Positions 1-8,669 of a stretch of DNA of 27,633 nucleotides are shown piece after piece. The position numbers and the translations under genes are program-made. Source of the DNA: VGWB01 sp964480945 (GTDB lineage Bacteria; Bacteroidota; Ignavibacteria; UBA10030); the NCBI GenBank assembly GCA_964480945.1, contig CAYZRX010000054.1, positions 1-27,633 on the forward strand, written 5' to 3'. How positions within the stretch are numbered: the first letter of the stretch is position 1; each line of letters opens with the position of its first letter. The notes below the pieces were generated by a model. It searched no databases and was not told the DNA's origin. It worked only from the letters and a program-made list of their open reading frames with translations.

Positions 1-2595
1 ACTTCGAGCGCTGGGACGATCAGCGGCGGTGGGACCCTCGTCTTCTATGGCAATGCGAAGACTTTCACCAACGACGGCGTCGTCAATGTTACGACCATAT
101 TTGAAGATTATGACGGCGATGTGAAATCGATCACCAGCAGTCACGGAGGTTTCTGGAAGTCACTCACGATTGCTGCAAGCTGCAGCACGAGCGTCAGCGG
201 CGGGCATACGTTCACGGGCGGGGGGACGCCCTTCGTCGTTGACGGCTCTGTGACTCTCAACACCGGCAGCACGATCGTCTACGGCGGTACCACGGCGCAA
301 ACGGTTACCCCCTTGCTGTACGATAATCTGGAGATTGCGAACTCTTCGAGCGATGTCGCGCTCGGCGGTGCCGTGACCGTTGACGGGGATCTCACGATCT
401 CCAGCCATAATCTCACGACTGACCCTTACACGCTGACGCTTGGCGGCTCTGCCACCATTACGGAGACAGCGCCGTATTCAGTGATCGGGACTCTTACGAC
501 AACGCGAACGTTGTCGACCGGAAATGAGACGCTTGGCGGAATGGGGGCGGAGATCAACGCTTCGGGCGCGTCACCCGGCAGCACAATCGTTACTCGCGTC
601 ACCGGAACGGCTCCGAGCGCCCCCTCCGGCATCCCGATCAAGCGGTACTTCGATATTTCTCCGGCGACGAACACGGGGCTCGCTGCCACGTTCGTTTTCC
701 ATTACGCTGACGGCGAATTGAACGGGAACAGCGAGGCTGATATCTCCTTGTACAAGTCAACCGATGCCGGGACGAGCTGGACCTCCGAAGGGGGCACGGT
801 CAATACGAGCTTGAACACCATTACTCTTTCCGGTGTGGACGGATTCTCCAGATGGACTGCCGCCGGCACGGGCAATCCCGCGCCGACGTTGGTGAACATC
901 TTTCCAACCGTCGCTGATTTGGGGGCAACACTTGATGTAACGGTGAATGGATCGGGGTTCGTGAGTGGCGTGACGACGGCTTCGTTCGGATCCGGCGTCT
1001 CGGTTACCTCCACGACGGTGAACAGTTCGACAAGCATGAAAGCGACTATCGCGATTTCTCGAACCACGCCAGTAGGCGATCGTGATGTCACTGTTTCCAA
1101 CGCCGCGCCAGGGGGTGGGTCGGCGACACTGTCGAATGCTTTTTCCGTAGTCTATCCTTCGCCCCTCCTTGCGAGCATTGCACCAAACACCGCGAGCCGT
1201 GGGCAGACGTTGAATGTTGCTCTTACCGGTGAGGGCTTCTACTCGGGTGCAACGACCGTGAGCTTCGGTGCTGATGTCGCTGTGAACTCGATGGTGACGT
1301 CCGGGACGACCACGCTGACTGCCAACATCACTATCGCACCTGAGGCAGCGACGGGGGAGCGGGACGTCACCGTGAGCACGGCCGGCCCCGGTGGCGGGAC
1401 GACCACTCTCGGCAACGCCTTCACGATCGGAAATCCGGATCCGACAGTGGCAGGCGCGAGCCCGGATGCAGCAGCGCGGGGCGAGAAGGTGGCCGTGGTT
1501 CTGACCGGGACAAACTTCCTTGCCGGTGTGAGCACTGTGAGCTTTGGCTCAGGAATTACGGTCGATTCGATGACCTTCAACAGCGGCACTCAGATAACGG
1601 CGCATATTACTGTTGACATAAGCGCTGCAGCGGGTACGCGCGACATTTCCATCACCAACGCGGCCCCGGGTGGGGGAACCGCGATGCTGAGCGGTGCCTT
1701 CAGTGTGAACAATCCAGCTCCAACGCTCGCCAGCATCACGCCAGCGAGCGGAGCCCGAGGTCAAACGCTCGATGTGACGGTGACGGGAACGAACTTTCTG
1801 GCCGGCGTGACCACCTGCAGCTACGGAGACGGCATCACGGTGAATTCTGTCTCCTCGGTTGCGCCGACGCAGGTGACCGCTAACGTCACCATCGATATGG
1901 CTACGACTCCCGGGCCGCGGGACATCACGGCCTCGAACGCTGCGCCGGGGGGCGGCAGCGCAATCCTGGCAGGCGCCTTCACGGTCACGAATCCGTCTCC
2001 AACCGTGGCATCCGTTTCTCCGAACGGAGCAGGACGGGGGAGTCAAATCAATGTCGTGGTGTCGGGAACGAACTTCCTAAACGGCGTCAGCAGCGTGAGC
2101 TTCGGCCCGGACATCACGGTCAATTCAGTAACCGTCACGAGCGAGACGGAGATCTCTCTGAATCTCACGGTTGGAACGTCCGCAGCGACAGGGGCTCGCA
2201 GCGTGACGGTTACGAACGCCGCACCGGGAGGCGGAACGGCAACTCTCACCAGCGGGTTCACAGTGGATACGTCGCCCGCTACGGGCATCGAGAACAGCAT
2301 GTCTGCGATGCCGGAAGAGTACGTCCTCCACGAGGCGTATCCGAATCCGTTCAATCCTTCGACAAAGATCCGGTACGGGTTGCCTGAGAGAAGCAGAGTG
2401 AAATTGGAGGTCTACAACATGCTCGGGAACATCGTGGCGGTCCTGGTGGATGGCGAACGGTCGAAGGGGTATTACGAAGTAGAGTGGGTCGCAGGAAATC
2501 TGCCGAGCGGCGTCTATCTCATTCGTCTTCATTCTGAATCCTTGGAATCGAGCAAGAGGCTCCTCGCTTCCCGGAAAGTCGTTTTGGTGAAATGA
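1..2595 (+). CDS. Secreted surface protein with IPT/TIG-like repeats and type IX sorting domain (5' end outside window)
   Basis: The frame is open from base 1, so the start lies upstream; 864 residues are visible. The GTG at 121 is only an internal codon. The N-terminal visible third is Gly/Ser/Thr-rich beta-type sequence typical of large surface proteins. From 874 to 2268 come five tandem IPT/TIG-like immunoglobulin-fold repeats, each ending in an APGGG-type motif and an AFxV strand. From about 2317 a classic type IX secretion C-terminal domain follows, with YPNPFNPST, a KLEVYNMLG strand and GVYLIRL. Known of the family: this domain directs export across the outer membrane and surface attachment or release. 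Function is inferred as an adhesin or structural surface protein; no catalytic domain is visible. A terminator follows 51 bases after the stop. Confidence 0.9.
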   Translation, partial: TSSAGTISGGGTLVFYGNAKTFTNDGVVNVTTIFEDYDGDVKSITSSHGGFWKSLTIAASCSTSVSGGHTFTGGGTPFVVDGSVTLNTGSTIVYGGTTAQTVTPLLYDNLEIANSSSDVALGGAVTVDGDLTISSHNLTTDPYTLTLGGSATITETAPYSVIGTLTTTRTLSTGNETLGGMGAEINASGASPGSTIVTRVTGTAPSAPSGIPIKRYFDISPATNTGLAATFVFHYADGELNGNSEADISLYKSTDAGTSWTSEGGTVNTSLNTITLSGVDGFSRWTAAGTGNPAPTLVNIFPTVADLGATLDVTVNGSGFVSGVTTASFGSGVSVTSTTVNSSTSMKATIAISRTTPVGDRDVTVSNAAPGGGSATLSNAFSVVYPSPLLASIAPNTASRGQTLNVALTGEGFYSGATTVSFGADVAVNSMVTSGTTTLTANITIAPEAATGERDVTVSTAGPGGGTTTLGNAFTIGNPDPTVAGASPDAAARGEKVAVVLTGTNFLAGVSTVSFGSGITVDSMTFNSGTQITAHITVDISAAAGTRDISITNAAPGGGTAMLSGAFSVNNPAPTLASITPASGARGQTLDVTVTGTNFLAGVTTCSYGDGITVNSVSSVAPTQVTANVTIDMATTPGPRDITASNAAPGGGSAILAGAFTVTNPSPTVASVSPNGAGRGSQINVVVSGTNFLNGVSSVSFGPDITVNSVTVTSETEISLNLTVGTSAATGARSVTVTNAAPGGGTATLTSGFTVDTSPATGIENSMSAMPEEYVLHEAYPNPFNPSTKIRYGLPERSRVKLEVYNMLGNIVAVLVDGERSKGYYEVEWVAGNLPSGVYLIRLHSESLESSKRLLASRKVVLVK
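874..2268 (+). repeat. Five tandem 279-bp (93-residue) coding repeats, IPT/TIG-like
   Basis: Units run 874-1152, 1153-1431, 1432-1710, 1711-1989 and 1990-2268. Each is exactly 279 bp with no indels. Each begins with a (N/Y)P-x-P motif, then a GxxFxxGV(T/S)-type segment, a T-rich strand and an NAAPGGG(S/T)A-type motif. Protein identity between units is moderate, so they are diverged duplications rather than recent copies. Confidence 0.9.
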
Positions 2596-2645
2596 GTAAT
2601 CCGGCTTCTCCGTAAGAGAGAATTCAGTAATTCCCATTTTCGAAC

Positions 2646-2682
2646 GGGGCAATCTCCATCGAGGTTGCCCCTTTTTGTTTTT
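2646..2682 (+). terminator. Rho-independent terminator after the surface protein gene
   Basis: A perfect 7-bp stem, GGGGCAA (2646-2652) with TTGCCCC (2665-2671), has a 12-base loop and is followed at once by TTTTTGTTTTT. It lies 51 bases downstream of the stop at 2595. Confidence 0.85.
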
Positions 2683-2712
2683 CTCCCTCTTCTATTCATC
2701 CCGGAACAGATA

Positions 2713-2749
2713 TTGCTTCTCGAGAGAAAAGCGTAAATATTAAGAAGCA
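2713..2749 (+). promoter_or_regulatory. Inverted repeat over a weak promoter-like AT-rich stretch upstream of GDH
   Basis: TGCTTCT (2714-2720) and AGAAGCA (2743-2749) form a perfect 7-bp inverted repeat. They flank the AT-rich GTAAATATTA, which could hold a -10 element (a TTGCTT at 2713 would be a poor -35 with about 15-16 bases spacing). It sits 56-92 bases before the GDH start. It could be an operator or a leader hairpin; the promoter reading is weak. Confidence 0.25.
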
Positions 2750-2804
2750 GTACCACTATTATTTTCGTTCCATCCAAGAACAGATCAACCCGAAGGAGTC
2801 GTTT

Positions 2805-4217
2805 ATGAGCAGTACAAGTCCCAGCTTTTTCGAGAGCGTTTCGATGAATTTTGACAAGGCGGCGGCGCTCACCGCACATCCGAAAGGACTGCTCGACCAG
2901 ATCAAGGTGTGCAACAGCATCTATCATTTTCAGTTTCCGGTACAGGTTGGTGATAGCTACGAAGTCGTTCAAGCCTGGCGGGTCGAGCACAGCCAACATA
3001 AGCTCCCAACGAAGGGGGGAATTCGTTATAGCGAGGAAGTCAATGAAGATGAGGTAAAGGCCCTCGCTGCGCTGATGACCTACAAGTGCGCTGTGGTCGA
3101 TGTCCCGTTCGGCGGAGCCAAAGGGGGAGTGAAGATCAACCCCAAGAGCTACACCGCCACGCAGCTCCAGCGAATCACCAGACGCTATACTGCCGAGCTG
3201 GTGAAAAAGAACTTCATCGGCCCAGGCATTGACGTCCCTGCTCCCGACTACGGGACGGGCGAGCGGGAGATGGCCTGGATCGCAGACACGTATTCGGCAT
3301 TCTACCCGGGGGCTATCGATGCTGTAGGGTGCGTTACCGGTAAGCCCATAAGCCAAGGCGGAATTCGCGGGCGAAGGGAGGCAACCGGACGAGGGGTCTT
3401 CTTCGGAATACGAGAGGCTTGCAGCATCGCAGAAGATATGAAGGGCCTCGGGTTGTCCCCCGGGTTGTCGGGCAAGCGCGTTGTCGTGCAAGGTCTGGGC
3501 AATGTGGGATACCACGCGGCCAAGTTCCTTGAGGAGGGCGGCTGCGTCATCGTTGGTTTGGCGGAGTATGAAGGGGCGATCCACAATCCGAAAGGGCTGG
3601 ATGTTGAAGAGGTTGTCAAGCATCGAAAGAATACACGCTCGATCTTCAACTTCCCGGGGGCGACGAACATTCCAAAGACTCTCGATGCGCTCGAGCTCGA
3701 GTGCGACATCCTTGTCCCCGCGGCGCTGGAGAATCAGATCACACGCGAGAACGCATCTCGTATCAGAGCCAAGATCATCGGGGAGGGGGCGAACGGCCCG
3801 ATCCTCGCGGACGCAGAAGAGATCCTGCTGCAGAAAGGCGTCATGGTCATCCCCGACATGTATCTGAATGCCGGAGGTGTGACGGTCTCCTATTTTGAAT
3901 GGCTTAAGAACCTGCAGCATGTTCGTATGGGGAGAATGGGGAAACGCTTTGCCGAGTCATCCACCGCCGCACTTGTAGCCAGCATCGAACGGACGTACGG
4001 CAAATCGATCTCCGAGGAGGAGAAGAAGAAGATTGCTCGCGGCCCGGACGAAGTCGACTTGGTGAACTCGGGTCTGGAGGACACGATGATCAACGCGTAT
4101 CATCAGATTCGCGAAATACGAAAAGCTTCACATTGCCCGGATCTCCGAACGGCAGCTTTCGTCAGTGCAATCGACAAGATCGCCACCGCCTATACGGAAC
4201 TCGGCATATTCCCGTAA
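2805..4217 (+). CDS. Glutamate dehydrogenase, animal-mitochondrial-like hexameric type (GDH-1)
   Basis: This 470-residue enzyme interconverts glutamate and 2-oxoglutarate plus ammonia with NAD(P). Visible signatures are PTKGGIRY (substrate lysine), PFGGAKGG with the catalytic lysine at residue 106, GPGIDVPAPD (catalytic aspartate), TGKPISQGG and a Rossmann GLGNVG. The C-terminus DLRTAAFVSAIDKI closely resembles vertebrate mitochondrial GDH. The region between YFEWLKNL and DLVNSGL matches the antenna segment of animal GDH but is somewhat shorter. AAGGAG at 2793-2798 sits 6 bases before the ATG and supports this start. The second strand of the Rossmann fold ends in an acidic residue (GLAE), which may favour NAD; coenzyme choice is inference. 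It is monocistronic between terminators at 2646 and 4276. Two other GDHs of different subfamilies lie downstream. Confidence 0.95.
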   Translation: MSSTSPSFFESVSMNFDKAAALTAHPKGLLDQIKVCNSIYHFQFPVQVGDSYEVVQAWRVEHSQHKLPTKGGIRYSEEVNEDEVKALAALMTYKCAVVDVPFGGAKGGVKINPKSYTATQLQRITRRYTAELVKKNFIGPGIDVPAPDYGTGEREMAWIADTYSAFYPGAIDAVGCVTGKPISQGGIRGRREATGRGVFFGIREACSIAEDMKGLGLSPGLSGKRVVVQGLGNVGYHAAKFLEEGGCVIVGLAEYEGAIHNPKGLDVEEVVKHRKNTRSIFNFPGATNIPKTLDALELECDILVPAALENQITRENASRIRAKIIGEGANGPILADAEEILLQKGVMVIPDMYLNAGGVTVSYFEWLKNLQHVRMGRMGKRFAESSTAALVASIERTYGKSISEEEKKKIARGPDEVDLVNSGLEDTMINAYHQIREIRKASHCPDLRTAAFVSAIDKIATAYTELGIFP

Positions 4218-4275
4218 GTGATCATATGCAGCTTTCTCATTTCTGATACTCCGACCGCTGGTTCCCAATACTGCT

Positions 4276-4333
4276 AAGCGGGCATGTTTTTGCACTCCCT
4301 CAAGTCTGAAAACGTGCCCGCTTGCTGGTTTTT
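4276..4333 (+). terminator. Long-stem terminator after GDH-1
   Basis: A 15-bp stem (4276-4290 with 4309-4323, one G-T wobble) has an 18-base loop. A GC-containing spacer and five T follow (4329-4333). It lies 58 bases past the GDH-1 stop and separates that gene from the redox operon. Confidence 0.8.
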
Positions 4334-4580
4334 CCCCTCCCCCGTATCCTGCCCTCGATGGAATAGAAATTGCTCTTGTTCGCCTGCAAGGTTCCAATAG
4401 GGTCGTCTTGATGGTGATCTTGTCTCCCGACGGCCGCCGCGCAGTGCCATACGACCGCTGCTTCAGTGTTGACGAGCATTCGGTCGTGGTCAAGAGGTCT
4501 GACACAACAAGTCGATCCATCCTCGATAGCTGCAGCTTACGTGCCTCTGAAGCAACTGAGAGAAACGGTAAGGGGTTGTC
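4334..4580 (+). other. Leader region of the redox operon
   Basis: With 4218-4333 this makes a 363-base gap between the GDH-1 stop and the NuoE-like gene. I see no clear consensus promoter. The promoter of the four-gene operon must probably lie here, because a terminator precedes it. The only coding candidate is the 57-codon frame at 4411-4584. Confidence 0.4.
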
Positions 4581-4584
4581 ATGA
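4411..4584 (+). CDS. Possible small leader ORF (57 codons), overlapping the NuoE-like start
   Basis: ATG at 4411 opens a frame that ends in TGA at 4582-4584, overlapping the ATG of the next gene as ATGA. That geometry is typical of translational coupling. No ribosome-binding site is visible before 4411. The predicted peptide (beginning MVILSPDGRR) has no recognisable domain. An open frame of this length can easily arise by chance at this GC content, so I rate it as doubtful. Confidence 0.15.
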   Translation: MVILSPDGRRAVPYDRCFSVDEHSVVVKRSDTTSRSILDSCSLRASEATERNGKGLS

Positions 4585-5432
4585 ATCCTGAAGGCGTTTC
4601 AACCGTCGTCGAGAAGTATAAGGATGTGCGGGGTGGCCTGATATCGATTCTCGAGGAGATACAGGCCACGTATGGGTACTTGCCCCAGGATGTGCTCACG
4701 GTCGTTGCAGACAAGACGGGTCGATCGCTCGTTGACATCTACGGCGTCGCCACCTTCTACAAGTCCTTTCGGCTCAGGCCGCGAGGGAAGCACCTCGTTT
4801 CGGTCTGTCTTGGCACGGCATGCCATGTACGCGGTGGTCCCGCCATCTGTGAAGAGTTCGAGCATGAGCTGAAGATACGAAGCGACGGCGCGACGACTCC
4901 GGACAAGGAGTTCACGCTGGACAGCGTTCGATGCTTGGGTGCCTGCGCGTTGGGCCCGATTGTCGTCGTGGACGGCCACTACTTTTCCAACGTAGGGACA
5001 ACTGACGTTGGGCGGATCATCGACAAGACGCGCGCAGGACTTGACAGAGTCGAAGTGACGGAAGACCGCCGGGTCTTCCCGCTCGAGGTGAGTTGCCCAC
5101 GCTGCAACCACAGCTTGATGGACACGAAACACCTCGTCGACGGCTTCCCATCGATCCGCGTGACCGCATCGTTCGGCCAGGAACACGGATGGCTCAGGCT
5201 CTCGTGTCTCTACGGCAGCTACGCCATTGAATCCGGCAACGAAATCCCCATGGGGATGGTTATCAACTTCTTCTGTCCGCACTGCCACGCGGAACTGCTC
5301 GGGGCCTGGAACTGCCCGGTGTGCGACGCGCCGATGGTGCCGATGATCGTCCGTGGCGGGGCCATCGTCCAGATCTGCTCACGGCGCGGCTGCAAAAGCC
5401 ATATGCTCGATGTCGAGGGAGTGAACTTCTAG
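4581..5432 (+). CDS. NuoE-like [2Fe-2S] subunit with a C-terminal zinc-ribbon-like extension
   Basis: Residues 1-155 match the NuoE/HydC/BfuC family: a helical N-terminus, GVATFYKSFR, then a thioredoxin-like [2Fe-2S] domain with ligands C76, C81, C118 and C122 (CxxxxC...CLGAC). NuoE proteins usually stop near residue 160. This one continues about 120 residues with cysteine pairs C172/C175, C232/C235 and C245/C248, plus C209, C265 and C270, which look like zinc ribbons or an extra metal site. Family role: electron transfer with the NuoF flavin subunit in soluble NADH-dependent complexes in the cytoplasm. Start chosen at 4581, with AAGGGG just upstream. The next gene begins 48 bases after the stop and encodes its expected NuoF partner. 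The function of the tail is unknown. Confidence 0.9.
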   Translation: MNPEGVSTVVEKYKDVRGGLISILEEIQATYGYLPQDVLTVVADKTGRSLVDIYGVATFYKSFRLRPRGKHLVSVCLGTACHVRGGPAICEEFEHELKIRSDGATTPDKEFTLDSVRCLGACALGPIVVVDGHYFSNVGTTDVGRIIDKTRAGLDRVEVTEDRRVFPLEVSCPRCNHSLMDTKHLVDGFPSIRVTASFGQEHGWLRLSCLYGSYAIESGNEIPMGMVINFFCPHCHAELLGAWNCPVCDAPMVPMIVRGGAIVQICSRRGCKSHMLDVEGVNF

Positions 5433-5480
5433 AAGGCCAATGCGCTTCAGGCAGCAGAACCAAGCAAAAGGTCAAATCGC

Positions 5481-8400
5481 ATGATGGCGGAACGACTCAG
5501 ATCGATCTCTGCGTTTAAGATTCTTCAGAAGCTCATTCTCTCCGACCGAGATCCTTCCTTCCCGACCGTCGTCATTTCGGCCGGCACCTGCGGGCAGGCC
5601 AGCGGGGCAAACGATCTTATCCGCATGGCGAAGCGGGAAATCCTCTCCAAAAACCTCTCAGAGAAAGTGCATCTCCGCGTCACCGGCTGCCACGGCTTTT
5701 GCGAGATGGAGCCCTCCGTGTTGGTCCAGCCCTCGGGGTTTTTCTACCCGAAGCTGCGCATGGAGGAAATGCCCAGGGTCATTGAGGCTGCCGCTCGCGG
5801 CGAAGCGGTTGAGGCCTTGCTCTACGTCGACCCCGTGACGGGGAGAAGGATCGAGAAGCAGAATGATCTCCCATTCTTCAAGCGGCAGGTACGCACCATC
5901 ATCGCGCGCAACGAGATGGTGGATCCCATCCGGATCTACAATTACATCGAATGCGGCGGGTACGCCGCCATCGTCCGGCTGATGGAGAAGGGCGATCCCA
6001 AGCGGGCGCTCGAGGAGGTGAAGGCCTCCGGGCTGAGAGGACGGGGCGGCGCGGGATTCCCCACGGGTCTCAAATGGGAGCTGCTCGCGAAGCAGAAAAG
6101 CGCGAAAGGCAAGTTCCTTGTCTGCAACGCGGATGAGGGCGATCCCGGCGCGTACATGGATCGAAGCGTGCTCGAGGGGAATCCTCACAGCGTGATTGAG
6201 GGGATGCTCATCGGTGCGTTCGCAACCGGTGCGACGGAAGGCGTTGTCTACGTCCGCAATGAATATCCGCTTGCCATCAAGCATCTCACCATCGCTCTCC
6301 GCCAGGCAAGAGAGCTGGGGCTCCTGGGGAACTATATCCTCGACACGAGCTTTTCGTTCAACATCGGCATCGTAAGAGGGGCGGGGGCGTTCGTTTGCGG
6401 TGAGGAGACTGCGCTCATTCGTTCCATAGAGGGGAAGATGGGTGAGCCACAACAGCGGCCGCCATTCCCTGTGGAGAAGGGTATTGACGGAAAACCGACC
6501 GCGATCAACAATGTGGAGACCTGGGCCAACATCCCGGTGATTATCAATGAAGGGGGCGCCGAGTTTGCGAAGATCGGAACGAAGAAGAACTCCGGCACCA
6601 AGATTTTCAGCCTCGTCGGCAAGGTAAAGAACACCGGCCTTGTGGAAGTCCCGATGGGTGTGAGCATCAGGGAGATCGTGAACGACATCGGCGGCGGCCC
6701 GGTCGGAAAGGCGAAGATCAAGGCCGTCCAGACCGGCGGTCCGTCCGGCGGCTGCATCCCCGCAAAGATGTTCGACCTCCCGATCGACTACGACAGCCTG
6801 AGTGCGGCGGGATCCATCATGGGCTCCGGCGGTATGATCGTGATGGATGAAAACACGTGCATGGTCGATGTGGCGAAGTACTTCATGAATTTCTTGAAGG
6901 ATGAATCGTGCGGAAAGTGCTACACGTGCCGGAAGGGAACCCAGCGGATGTACGAGATCCTCGACGACATCTCGAGAGGAATCGGCACGGCCGAGAAGAT
7001 CGAATTGTTGGAGGAATTGGCCCAGGCCGTGAAGGATACCTCGATGTGCGGACTCGGCCAGTCTGCGCCGAACCCCGTGCTGAGCACGTTGCGCTACTTC
7101 CGCGATGAATACGAGCGGCACATCTATCACAAGCGGTGCGATGCATTTGTTTGCAAGGAGCTTGTAGGCGCTCCTTGCGCGGCTGCGTGCCCGATCGGCA
7201 CAGAGGCGTGGCGGTATGTCGCCCACATCCAGCGAGGTGAGTTCGAAGAGGCCTATCAGGTCATTCGGGAAGCGAATCCCTTCCCCTCGGTCTGTGCGCG
7301 CGTCTGCAATCACCCGTGCGAAGAACGATGCAAGGCCGGGACTCAGGGCGGGGATCCAATCGCCATCCGGGCGCTGAAGCGGTTCATCACCGATCGCATC
7401 GATCCTTCCAGCTACAAGCCGGGGAGAGAAACACAGGCGGGAGGCCGAGGTCCTGTCGCGATCGTCGGATCGGGGCCCGCGGGCCTTACTGCAGCGCACT
7501 ACCTTTCGCTCAACGGGTACAGCGTGACGGTCTTCGAATCGGACGAGAAGCCCGGCGGTATGCTGTTCAGCGCTATCCCGTCGTACCGGCTGCCGCGCGA
7601 GACCATCCAGAAGGAGGTAGAGTCGTTGCTGGATGAAAACATCACGCTACGGTGCGGAACGGCTCTCGGTCGTGACGTGACGCTCGACAGCCTCTTCAAC
7701 GACGGGTTCAAGGCGATCTTCGTGGCCATCGGTGCTCACAAGAGCTTGCGCCTGCAGCTGAAAGGCGAAGATCTCCCCGGAGTGTTTCCCTCCATCCAAT
7801 TTCTCAGAGCGTTCAACATCAAGGGTGAAAAACTGGCGAAGGGCCGCGTGGGCATTATCGGCGGTGGCAACTCTGCTCTTGACGCGGCGCGGGTCGCGCT
7901 CCGGCAGCCGAAAGTCACGAGCGTTACGATCTTCTATCGTCGTACGCGCGAGGAAATGCCCGCCTTTGCAGAGGAGGTTGAGGCAGCCCTTGAGGAAGGG
8001 ATCAAGCTTGAGACGCTCGTTTCCCCCACCGGGATCTTGTCGGAAGGAGGAAGGCTCTCCGGAGTCGAGTTCATCAGGAATGAGTTGGGCGACATTGGCG
8101 AGGATGGCCGCCGGCGACCGGTGCCCGTTCCGGGCTCCCAGTCTGTCGTGCCGTTGGACACCCTGATCGTCGCGATCAGTGAAGGCTCTGACGTCGATTG
8201 CGTCGCGGTTGCCGGAGCGAACCGAATCGATGTCGACGAGAAGAGAGGGATGATTCGGGTGGATCCCGAAACCCTCTGCACGAACAGACCCGGAGTCTTC
8301 GCCGGAGGCGATGTCGTAACCGGGCCTAACACCGTCGTCGACGCGATCGCAGCCGGAAAGAAAGTGGCCGTCATGATCGACCGATATCTCCGCGGCGAGG

Positions 8401-8669
8401 AACTGAAGCAGCCCGCAGAACGCCGGATTCCGCGTCAGTACGTCGAGCCCTTCAAGAGGAACGGAAAGGAATCGGAACCGCTCTCAAGAATCGAGTTGCC
8501 GCGGACGCCGGCTGAGTTGAGGAAACGGGGATTTGACGAAGTCGAGCTGACCCTCTCCGCGGAGGAGGCGGTACGGGAAGCCGGCCGCTGCCTGAGATGT
8601 GATCTTGAGTTTACACAACCCCGAGAAACTGAAACAACGGTCGAGACGAGCAAGGAGCAACTCGCATGA
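5481..8669 (+). CDS. Fusion flavoprotein: thioredoxin-like [2Fe-2S] / NuoF (NADH, FMN) / GltD-like FAD-NAD(P)H oxidoreductase
   Basis: 1062 residues in four modules. (1) About 1-125: thioredoxin-like ferredoxin with C37, C70 and C74 (GTCGQASGA, TGCHGFC), the three-cysteine form seen in HydB/BfuB proteins. (2) About 150-550: NuoF, with FMN loop GRGGAGFPTG near 187, NADEGDPGA near 216, an SLBB region and [4Fe-4S] ligands C477, C480, C483 and C523. (3) 553-640: GltD-type double [4Fe-4S] domain with C553, C558, C566, C570, C605, C609, C613 and C617. (4) 655-1000: FAD site VGSGPAG (662-668), NAD(P)H site IGGGNS (793-798) and FAGGD (940-944). The usual AIG motif reads AISEG. Two adjacent ATGs occur (5481, 5484); AAAAGG lies 9 bases upstream. 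It overlaps the next gene by 4 bases (ATGA). Inferred role: joins NADH, ferredoxin and a second pyridine nucleotide in one polypeptide. Confidence 0.92.
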   Translation: MMAERLRSISAFKILQKLILSDRDPSFPTVVISAGTCGQASGANDLIRMAKREILSKNLSEKVHLRVTGCHGFCEMEPSVLVQPSGFFYPKLRMEEMPRVIEAAARGEAVEALLYVDPVTGRRIEKQNDLPFFKRQVRTIIARNEMVDPIRIYNYIECGGYAAIVRLMEKGDPKRALEEVKASGLRGRGGAGFPTGLKWELLAKQKSAKGKFLVCNADEGDPGAYMDRSVLEGNPHSVIEGMLIGAFATGATEGVVYVRNEYPLAIKHLTIALRQARELGLLGNYILDTSFSFNIGIVRGAGAFVCGEETALIRSIEGKMGEPQQRPPFPVEKGIDGKPTAINNVETWANIPVIINEGGAEFAKIGTKKNSGTKIFSLVGKVKNTGLVEVPMGVSIREIVNDIGGGPVGKAKIKAVQTGGPSGGCIPAKMFDLPIDYDSLSAAGSIMGSGGMIVMDENTCMVDVAKYFMNFLKDESCGKCYTCRKGTQRMYEILDDISRGIGTAEKIELLEELAQAVKDTSMCGLGQSAPNPVLSTLRYFRDEYERHIYHKRCDAFVCKELVGAPCAAACPIGTEAWRYVAHIQRGEFEEAYQVIREANPFPSVCARVCNHPCEERCKAGTQGGDPIAIRALKRFITDRIDPSSYKPGRETQAGGRGPVAIVGSGPAGLTAAHYLSLNGYSVTVFESDEKPGGMLFSAIPSYRLPRETIQKEVESLLDENITLRCGTALGRDVTLDSLFNDGFKAIFVAIGAHKSLRLQLKGEDLPGVFPSIQFLRAFNIKGEKLAKGRVGIIGGGNSALDAARVALRQPKVTSVTIFYRRTREEMPAFAEEVEAALEEGIKLETLVSPTGILSEGGRLSGVEFIRNELGDIGEDGRRRPVPVPGSQSVVPLDTLIVAISEGSDVDCVAVAGANRIDVDEKRGMIRVDPETLCTNRPGVFAGGDVVTGPNTVVDAIAAGKKVAVMIDRYLRGEELKQPAERRIPRQYVEPFKRNGKESEPLSRIELPRTPAELRKRGFDEVELTLSAEEAVREAGRCLRCDLEFTQPRETETTVETSKEQLA

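Noticed and set aside
5658..7499. 613-codon open frame on the minus strand
   Set aside because: It lies wholly antisense to the NuoF/GltD fusion, whose domains are unambiguous; the translation has no recognisable domain and is rich in Arg/His/Asp, as expected for a GC-rich shadow frame. The same applies to long minus-strand frames at 2529-3920, 11215-12525, 12535-13758, 21097-22665 and 25251-26267.
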